Origin: Streptomyces hyaluromycini
GTDB lineage: Bacteria > Actinomycetota > Actinomycetes > Streptomycetales > Streptomycetaceae
DNA length: 64,000 nt
Assembly: GCF_002217755.1 (NCBI RefSeq)
Contig: NZ_BCFL01000023.1
Location: 124,001-188,000, forward strand
Direction of reading: 5' to 3'
Every line of letters starts with the position of its first letter. Positions within the stretch are counted from its first letter, which is position 1. This document shows positions 58,843 through 64,000 of the stretch, piece after piece. Under the pieces are notes generated by a model. The model ran no database searches, was not told the DNA's origin, and saw only the letters and a program-made list of their open reading frames with translations. The position numbers and the translations under genes are program-made.

Positions 58843-60483
58843 ATGCCTGACACCCCCGAGCTCACCCGGCGGCCCGAGTGGGCCGCCCTGGAGGACCACC
58901 GGGCCGAAGGACAGCCCGTCCTGCGTGAGCTGTTCGCGGCCGACCCGGCGCGCGCCGAGCGGTACGTCGTACGGGTCGGCGACCTGTACATCGACTACAG
59001 CAAGCACCTGATCACGGACAAGACCCTCGCCCTGCTCCAGGAACTGGCCACCGCCACCGGCGTGTTCGGGCTGCGGGACGCCATGTTCCGCGGCGAGAAG
59101 ATCAACATCACCGAGCGGCGGGCGGTCCTGCACACCGCCCTGCGCGCCCCGCGCGACGCGGTGGTCGAGGTGGACGGTGTCGATGTCGTCCCGGCCGTGC
59201 ACGCCGTCCTCGACAAGATGGGCCACTTCGCCGAGCGGGTCCGCTCCGGCGAGTGGACCGGCCACACCGGCAAGCGCATCCGGAACGTCGTCAACATCGG
59301 CATCGGCGGCTCGGACCTCGGTCCTGCGATGGCCTACGAGGCGCTGCGCGCCTTCACGGCACGGGAGTTGACGTTCCGTTTCGTGTCCAACGTGGACGGC
59401 GCCGACCTGCACGAGGCGACCCGTGACCTGGACCCGGCGGAGACGCTGTTCATCGTCGCGTCGAAGACGTTCACCACGATCGAGACGATCACCAACGCGA
59501 CCTCGGCCCGCACCTGGCTCCTTGACGGGCTCGGCGGCGACGAAAAGGCCGTGGCCAAGCACTTCGTGGCCCTCTCCACGAACGCCGGCAAGGTGACGGA
59601 GTTCGGCATCGACCCGGACAACATGTTCGAGTTCTGGGACTGGGTCGGCGGCCGCTACTCGTACGACTCCGCCATCGGCCTCTCGCTGATGATCGCCATC
59701 GGCCCGGACCGGTTCCGTGAGATGCTCGACGGCTTCCACCTCGTCGACGAGCACTTCCGCACCGCCCCCGCCGAGGCCAACGCGCCTTTGCTGCTGGGCC
59801 TGCTGGGCGTCTGGTACGGCAACTTCCACGACGCCCAGTCGCACGCGGTGCTGCCGTACTCGCACTACCTCTCCAAGTTCACCGCCTACCTGCAGCAGCT
59901 GGACATGGAGTCCAACGGCAAGTCGGTGGACCGGGACGGCCGTCCGGTGGACTGGCAGACGGGTCCCGTGGTGTGGGGCACGCCCGGCACCAACGGGCAG
60001 CACGCGTACTACCAGTTGATCCACCAGGGCACCAAGCTGATCCCGGCGGACTTCATCGGCTTCGCCGAGCCGGTCGCCGAGCTCAGCGGCGAACTCCAGG
60101 CGCAGCACGACCTGCTGATGGCGAACTTCTTCGCCCAGACGCAGGCGCTGGCCTTCGGCAAGACGGCGGAGGAGGTCCGCGCGGAGGGCGTGGCCGAGGA
60201 GCAGGTGGCGCACCGCACCTTCAGGGGCAACCACCCCACCACCACGATCCTGGCCCGCGAGCTGACCCCGTCGGTCCTCGGCCAGCTCGTCGCCCTCTAC
60301 GAGCACAAGGTCTTCGTGCAGGGCGCGATCTGGAACATCGACTCCTTCGACCAGTGGGGCGTGGAGCTGGGCAAGGTGCTCGCCAAGCGCATCGAGCCCG
60401 CGCTCACCGAAGGCGCCGACGTACCCGGCCTCGACGCGTCCACCACCGCTCTCGTCTCGACGTACCGCACGCTTAGGAAGTGA
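58843..60483 (+). CDS. pgi: Glucose-6-phosphate isomerase
   Basis: 546 residues. Interconverts glucose 6-phosphate and fructose 6-phosphate. Signature motifs are IGIGGSDLGPAMAYEAL, IVASKTFTTIETITNA (phosphate loop), VGGRYSYDSAIGLSLMIAIG, and GIWNIDSFDQWGVELGK-like C-terminal VQGAIWNIDSFDQWGVELGK with the catalytic Lys. ATG 58843 follows AAGGAG by 10 bp. It lies directly after the MITE-like element, so its transcription depends on read-through or on a promoter inside the element. The stop is followed 5 bp later by gnd. Confidence 0.95.
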   Translation: MPDTPELTRRPEWAALEDHRAEGQPVLRELFAADPARAERYVVRVGDLYIDYSKHLITDKTLALLQELATATGVFGLRDAMFRGEKINITERRAVLHTALRAPRDAVVEVDGVDVVPAVHAVLDKMGHFAERVRSGEWTGHTGKRIRNVVNIGIGGSDLGPAMAYEALRAFTARELTFRFVSNVDGADLHEATRDLDPAETLFIVASKTFTTIETITNATSARTWLLDGLGGDEKAVAKHFVALSTNAGKVTEFGIDPDNMFEFWDWVGGRYSYDSAIGLSLMIAIGPDRFREMLDGFHLVDEHFRTAPAEANAPLLLGLLGVWYGNFHDAQSHAVLPYSHYLSKFTAYLQQLDMESNGKSVDRDGRPVDWQTGPVVWGTPGTNGQHAYYQLIHQGTKLIPADFIGFAEPVAELSGELQAQHDLLMANFFAQTQALAFGKTAEEVRAEGVAEEQVAHRTFRGNHPTTTILARELTPSVLGQLVALYEHKVFVQGAIWNIDSFDQWGVELGKVLAKRIEPALTEGADVPGLDASTTALVSTYRTLRK

Positions 60484-60488
60484 ATGAC

Positions 60489-61373
60489 ATGACAGCCATG
60501 CAGTTGGGTCTGATCGGCCTCGGCAAGATGGGCGGCAACATGCGCGAGCGGATCCGCCGCGCAGGCCACACCGTCATCGGTTACGACCGCAATCCCGACG
60601 TCTCCGACGTCAAGTCTCTTGAGGAACTGGTCGAGAAGCTCGACGCCCCGCGCGTGGTGTGGGTGATGGTCCCGGCGGGCAACGCCACCCAGTCCGTCGT
60701 CGACGAGCTCAAGGACCTGCTGTCCGAGGGCGACACGGTGGTCGACGGCGGCAACTCCCGCTGGACGGACGACGAGAAGCACGCCGCCGAACTCGGCATC
60801 AAGGGCATCGGCTTCGTCGACGCCGGTGTCTCCGGCGGTGTGTGGGGCCTGCAGAACGGCTACGCCCTGATGGTCGGCGGTGACAAGCAGCACGTCGAGC
60901 GGCTGCACCCGATCTTCGAGGCGCTCAAGCCGGAGGGCCCGTACGGCTATGTCCACGCCGGCCGGGTCGGTGCCGGGCACTTCTCCAAGATGGTCCACAA
61001 CGGCATCGAGTACGCCATGATGCAGGCGTACGCCGAGGGCTGGGAGCTCCTTGAGAAGGTCAAGTCCGTGGACAACGTCCGCGAGGTCTTCCGCTCCTGG
61101 CAGGAAGGGACCGTTATTCGCTCCTGGCTCCTTGACCTCGCGGTCAACGCCCTGGACGACGACGAGCACCTGGACAAGCTGAAGGGCTTCGCGCAGGACT
61201 CCGGCGAGGGCCGCTGGACGGTCGAGGCGGCCATCGACAACGCGGTGCCGCTGCCGGCGATCACGGCCTCCCTCTTCGCGCGGTTCGCCTCCCGCCAGGA
61301 CGACTCCCCGCAGATGAAGATGATCGCGGCGCTGCGCAACCAGTTCGGCGGCCACGCCGTCGAGTCGAAGTAG
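60489..61373 (+). CDS. gnd: 6-phosphogluconate dehydrogenase, short (NAD-type) form
   Basis: 294 residues. Oxidative decarboxylation of 6-phosphogluconate to ribulose 5-phosphate. QLGLIGLGKMGGNMRERIRR is the cofactor loop, VVDGGNSRWTDDEKHA binds substrate, and GAGHFSKMVHNGIEY contains the catalytic Lys. At under 300 residues it belongs to the short YqeC/GntZ-like branch that often prefers NAD+, unlike the roughly 480-residue NADP form. ATG 60489 is chosen (AGGAAG 8 bp upstream); GTG 60480 and ATG 60498 are alternatives. Same operon as pgi. Confidence 0.93.
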   Translation: MTAMQLGLIGLGKMGGNMRERIRRAGHTVIGYDRNPDVSDVKSLEELVEKLDAPRVVWVMVPAGNATQSVVDELKDLLSEGDTVVDGGNSRWTDDEKHAAELGIKGIGFVDAGVSGGVWGLQNGYALMVGGDKQHVERLHPIFEALKPEGPYGYVHAGRVGAGHFSKMVHNGIEYAMMQAYAEGWELLEKVKSVDNVREVFRSWQEGTVIRSWLLDLAVNALDDDEHLDKLKGFAQDSGEGRWTVEAAIDNAVPLPAITASLFARFASRQDDSPQMKMIAALRNQFGGHAVESK

Positions 61374-61380
61374 GTGCGCC

Positions 61381-61974
61381 GTGGGGGACCTCCTCCTGGT
61401 CCGCCACGGTGAGACGGAGTGGAGCGTGTCGGGCCAGCACACCAGCTGGACCGACCTGCCCCTGACCCAGCACGGCGAGGAACAGGCCAAGTCCCTCGCC
61501 CCGCTTCTCACCGACCGGACCTACGCACTGGCGCTGGCCAGCCCGCTGGACCGCGCGATACGCACCGCCGAACTGGCCGGTCTGACCGGCGTCGTACCAG
61601 ACCCCGACCTGCACGAATGGGACTACGGCGGCTACGAGGGCATCACCACGGTGGAGATCCACCGCTCCCGCCCCGACTGGTACCTGTGGACCGACGGTGT
61701 TCCGCCGGGCCCTGAGGGCCACCCCGGCGAGTCGCCGGAGCAGATCGGCGCGCGGGCCGACCGGGTGCTCAGGAAGGTCGAGACGGCGCTCAACACCGGC
61801 ACGGGTGACGTGATCCTGGTGGCCCACGCCCACTTCCTGCGCGTGCTGACGGCGCGCCGCCTGGGGCTGCCGCCCGCCGAGGGCCGGTTGTTCCAGCTGG
61901 CGACCGGCACGGTCAGCCGGTTGTCCACCGAGCACGGGTGGCCCGTGATCGCCGAGTGGAACAAACAGCCGTAG
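61381..61974 (+). CDS. Histidine phosphatase/phosphoglycerate mutase-like
   Basis: 197 residues. The phosphohistidine motif LLLVRHGETEWSVSGQHT is at the N-terminus. ASPLDRAIRTAELAG, LHEWDYGGYEG and VILVAHAHFLRVL (second His) complete the branch-site pattern. It resembles sugar-phosphate phosphatases of the GpmB/CobC class more than true mutases, given its size and W-D-Y-G-G-Y-E-G. GTG 61381, 7 bp after gnd, so it is the last gene of the pentose-phosphate operon, just before a strong terminator. It may trim or recycle a phosphorylated intermediate. Confidence 0.88.
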   Translation: MGDLLLVRHGETEWSVSGQHTSWTDLPLTQHGEEQAKSLAPLLTDRTYALALASPLDRAIRTAELAGLTGVVPDPDLHEWDYGGYEGITTVEIHRSRPDWYLWTDGVPPGPEGHPGESPEQIGARADRVLRKVETALNTGTGDVILVAHAHFLRVLTARRLGLPPAEGRLFQLATGTVSRLSTEHGWPVIAEWNKQP

Positions 61975-61985
61975 TACATCTCGTG

Positions 61986-62015
61986 ACGGCCCGTCAGTGA
62001 CAACTGGCGGGCCGT
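61986..62015 (+). terminator. Terminator of the tkt-gnd operon
   Basis: ACGGCCCGTCAGT pairs with ACTGGCGGGCCGT (one T-G pair) around a 4-nt loop and is followed by TTTCG. It begins 11 bp after the phosphatase stop. It is the best terminator in the window. Confidence 0.8.
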
Positions 62016-62178
62016 TTCGACGTGTTGGCGCCCGGCAACCCTCCGGCACCTCACGGGGAAGTTTCTACGGCCCCTTTCCTAACCCCTTGTCGAAAGTCCT
62101 GCGAAGCCCATAGCCTTGCGCCGCGCCGGAGCCGTCGTACACCCCGGCCCGGCCGTGACGGATGGGAGGGGCAGCCGC

Positions 62179-63423
62179 GTGAAGCGCACATCGCGTGATA
62201 TCCGCACCGCGAACCGCTACGAGGTGCTGCGCCAGATCATCGCCCAGTCCCCCACCTCCCGGCAGACGCTGGCGGCCGCCACCGGGCTGAGCGTGGCCAC
62301 CGTCGCCACCCTGGTCGGCGAGCTGCTGGACCTCCGGATGATCACGGAGGTCGGCTTCGAGGACTCCGCGGGCGGCCGGCCCCGGGGACTCGTCGCGGTC
62401 AACGCCTCGGGCGGCGCGCTGATCGGCGTCGACATGGCGGAGACCTACGTCCGGGTGGAGCTGTTCGACCTGGGGCTGAACGTACTGGCCCGCGCGGTGG
62501 AGGACATGCGCCCCGGGGAGAGCCGGCCCGAGCAGGCGGTCGGCCATGTCGCCGCGGCCGTCGGCTCGGTGGTCGCCCAGGCCGGCGTCGAGGGCGCGCG
62601 GGTGCTGGGTGCCGGGGTGAGCGTGCCGGGGCAGGTGGACCGGGCCACCGGCATCGCCGAGTACGCCCCCAACTGGGACTGGCACGACGTGCCGCTCCTC
62701 GACCTGCTCTCCGAACACATCGCCTACCCCCTCCACCTGGACAACCCGCTGCGGGCGAGCGCGGTGGCGGAGCTGTGGTTCGGGGCCGCGCGCGGCCGCG
62801 AGGACGCCGTGGTGGTGAACCTCGGCACCGGGGTGGGAGCCGGGCTGGTCCTCGGCGGCGGGCTGTACCGGGGGGTGAGCAACAGCGCCGGGGAGTGGGG
62901 TCACACGACGCTCGTTCTTGACGGGCGGCTGTGCCACTGCGGCAACCACGGCTGCGTCGAGACGTACGTCGGCGCCCCCGGCATCATGCTCAACCTGCGC
63001 GAACTCAGCCCCCGCTCCCCGCTGTTGCACCCCGAGGACCAGACGGCCACCATCGACGCCCTGACCCGGGGGGTCGCCGCGGGCGACCCGGTGGCCGTCA
63101 AGGTGGTCCGCGACACGGCCCGTTACCTGGGGGCGGGCATCGCGGACCTGGTGAACGTGTACAACCCCGAGGTGGTCGTGCTCAGCAGCTGGGTCGCCAG
63201 GAAGCTCGGCACACCGCTGCTCGACGAAGTGCGCGAGGCCGCCCGCCGGCACGCGCTGCGGCGGCCGTTCGCCGCCACCGAGATCGTCCTCTCTCCCGTG
63301 CCCACCGACCCGGTGTGCCTGGGCGCTGCCACGTTCGCGCTGGAGGGCGCCCTGCAGGCCGTGGGACAGAGGTCACCGAAACGCACCACCCCCGCAAGGA
63401 GCCGTACCGCACCGCCTTCATGA
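62179..63423 (+). CDS. ROK-family transcriptional regulator
   Basis: 414 residues. The N-terminal helix-turn-helix (PTSRQTLAAATGLSVATVAT) is joined to a sugar-kinase-like ROK domain: VVNLGTGVGAGLVLGGGLYR (ATP/sugar loop), GEWGHTTLV and the zinc motif CHCGNHGCVETY. GTG 62179 has GGAGGGG 7 bp upstream. It is the first gene of an apparent operon with the GH30-like glycosidase 19 bp downstream, so it probably senses a sugar released by that enzyme. Whether it represses or activates cannot be read. Confidence 0.9.
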   Translation: MKRTSRDIRTANRYEVLRQIIAQSPTSRQTLAAATGLSVATVATLVGELLDLRMITEVGFEDSAGGRPRGLVAVNASGGALIGVDMAETYVRVELFDLGLNVLARAVEDMRPGESRPEQAVGHVAAAVGSVVAQAGVEGARVLGAGVSVPGQVDRATGIAEYAPNWDWHDVPLLDLLSEHIAYPLHLDNPLRASAVAELWFGAARGREDAVVVNLGTGVGAGLVLGGGLYRGVSNSAGEWGHTTLVLDGRLCHCGNHGCVETYVGAPGIMLNLRELSPRSPLLHPEDQTATIDALTRGVAAGDPVAVKVVRDTARYLGAGIADLVNVYNPEVVVLSSWVARKLGTPLLDEVREAARRHALRRPFAATEIVLSPVPTDPVCLGAATFALEGALQAVGQRSPKRTTPARSRTAPPS

Positions 63424-63442
63424 CGACGGAAGGGATGCCGTT

Positions 63443-64000
63443 TTGACACGCACCGCGCCCAGCAGGAGACCGGTCCTCGCCACCGCCACGGCCGCACTGG
63501 CCGTGACCGGGGCCCTGATCGGCTCCCCGCCCGCCGACGCCACCGACACCACCGCCGCCTCCGCCACCACCGCCGAGGTGTCCCCGCACGCCGCCCAGAC
63601 CATCGACGACATCGGCGCCTCGGGCGCCTGGTGGGTCAACGACCTGCAGAACTTCTCCCCCAAGGTCCAGGCCCGGGTGGCGAAGCTGCTCTTCTCCAAG
63701 AAGGGCCTGAACCTCAGCTCGTACCGCTACAACATCGGCGGTGGCGGGGTCGCGGTCACCACCCCGGCCCGCGCCGCCGAGGACTTCCTGGACTCCGACG
63801 GCTCCTACGACTGGAGCAAGGACAAGGGCGGCCGGACCTTCCTCACGTACGCCGCGAAGTACGGCGTCGAGGACCTGATCGGCTTCGTCAACAGCGCACC
63901 CGCCCAGTGGACCACCAACGGGCAGAGCTGCGGCGGCCGGTTGAAGGCGGAGGACGAGACCGCCTACGCCAAGTACATCGCCGACCTCACCGGCCACTTC
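63443..64000 (+). CDS. Secreted GH30-like glycoside hydrolase (C-terminus beyond window)
   Basis: 186 residues visible. TTG 63443 with GGAAGGG upstream gives TRTAPSRRPVLATATAALAV, a signal peptide ending near PPADA. The mature part (IDDIGASGAWWVNDLQNFSP, LSSYRYNIGGGG, VEDLIGFVNSAPAQWTTNG) matches the N-terminal barrel of GH30 enzymes, especially endo-beta-1,6-galactanase-like members. The catalytic Glu residues lie past base 64000. It is next to the ROK regulator and probably acts on arabinogalactan-type or other beta-linked polymers outside the cell. Family moderately sure, substrate a guess. Confidence 0.78.
   Translation, partial: MTRTAPSRRPVLATATAALAVTGALIGSPPADATDTTAASATTAEVSPHAAQTIDDIGASGAWWVNDLQNFSPKVQARVAKLLFSKKGLNLSSYRYNIGGGGVAVTTPARAAEDFLDSDGSYDWSKDKGGRTFLTYAAKYGVEDLIGFVNSAPAQWTTNGQSCGGRLKAEDETAYAKYIADLTGHF

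Noticed and set aside
1..64000. tRNA, rRNA, CRISPR arrays, complete insertion sequences, phage genes or replication origins
   Set aside because: No T-loop-like or rRNA-like strings, no regularly spaced repeat array, and no transposase or integrase coding frame were seen on either strand by reading.

Overview
The window is chromosomal DNA from a high-GC actinomycete, almost certainly a Streptomyces. The reasons are the strong third-position G/C bias, frequent GTG starts, many ATGA/GTGA stop-start overlaps, Tat-type secreted hydrolases, and a tkt-tal-zwf-opcA-pgi-gnd operon of the kind found in that genus. I saw no rRNA, tRNA, CRISPR array, complete insertion sequence or phage gene. About 52 protein-coding genes can be supported, one of them broken.

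Region by region. (1) 1-15601 is a carbohydrate-use locus. A leftward arm holds a DeoR regulator, a GH4 glycosidase and a GH38 alpha-mannosidase, the last behind its own LacI-type operator. A rightward arm holds a PfkB sugar kinase, an ABC sugar importer (binding protein plus two permeases), a phosphodiesterase gene broken by a small palindromic insertion, a GH2 beta-galactosidase, and two Tat-exported phosphoesterases. (2) 15759-25218 has an alpha/beta hydrolase and then a complete FxSxx-type system on the minus strand: a 61-residue precursor ending FQSSI, a radical SAM/SPASM enzyme, an AAC(3)-like protein, a TIR-like FxsC, and a 1345-residue ATPase/TIR-like/NB-ARC/TPR protein. (3) 25443-30644 is an acyl-CoA-type catabolic operon (MaoC hydratase, acyl-CoA ligase, amidohydrolase, SDR) facing MarR and IclR regulators across a promoter with tandem operator boxes. 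(4) 30654-33777 has an orphan LanC-like protein and a lipoprotein sulfatase.

(5) 33954-39279 looks like a compact, undescribed biosynthetic cluster on the minus strand. In transcription order it has a free-standing adenylation enzyme, a free-standing carrier protein, an EctC-like cyclase, an acyl-CoA dehydrogenase-fold oxidase, a transglutaminase-fold protein, a possible 26-residue peptide gene overlapping its neighbours at both ends, a maleate-isomerase-fold protein without its catalytic cysteines, and a 78-residue protein. Facing it are a MarR regulator and a deaminase / DsbA-like / paired SMR exporter operon (39682-42466). (6) 42467-52753 is mixed: short tandem repeats and a large terminator, a FAD/NAD(P)-TTC38-like fusion, an L,D-transpeptidase, a HIT protein beside a short archaeal/eukaryotic-type prolyl-tRNA synthetase, a GH16-CBM6 beta-glucanase behind a LacI-type operator, a membrane protein and an AraC regulator.

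(7) 52899-61974 is the pentose-phosphate/glycolysis operon tkt, tal, zwf, opcA, pgi, gnd and a histidine phosphatase. A MITE-like element with 19-bp terminal inverted repeats lies between opcA and pgi and supplies the last codons of opcA. The operon ends at a clear hairpin. (8) 62179-64000 has a ROK regulator and the start of a GH30-like secreted glycosidase.

How the parts relate: regions 1, 6 (GH16) and 8 together indicate a soil saprophyte taking up and hydrolysing plant or fungal glycans. Region 7 feeds the sugars into NADPH and pentose production. Regions 2 and 5 are the specialised-metabolism or conflict loci most worth following up.
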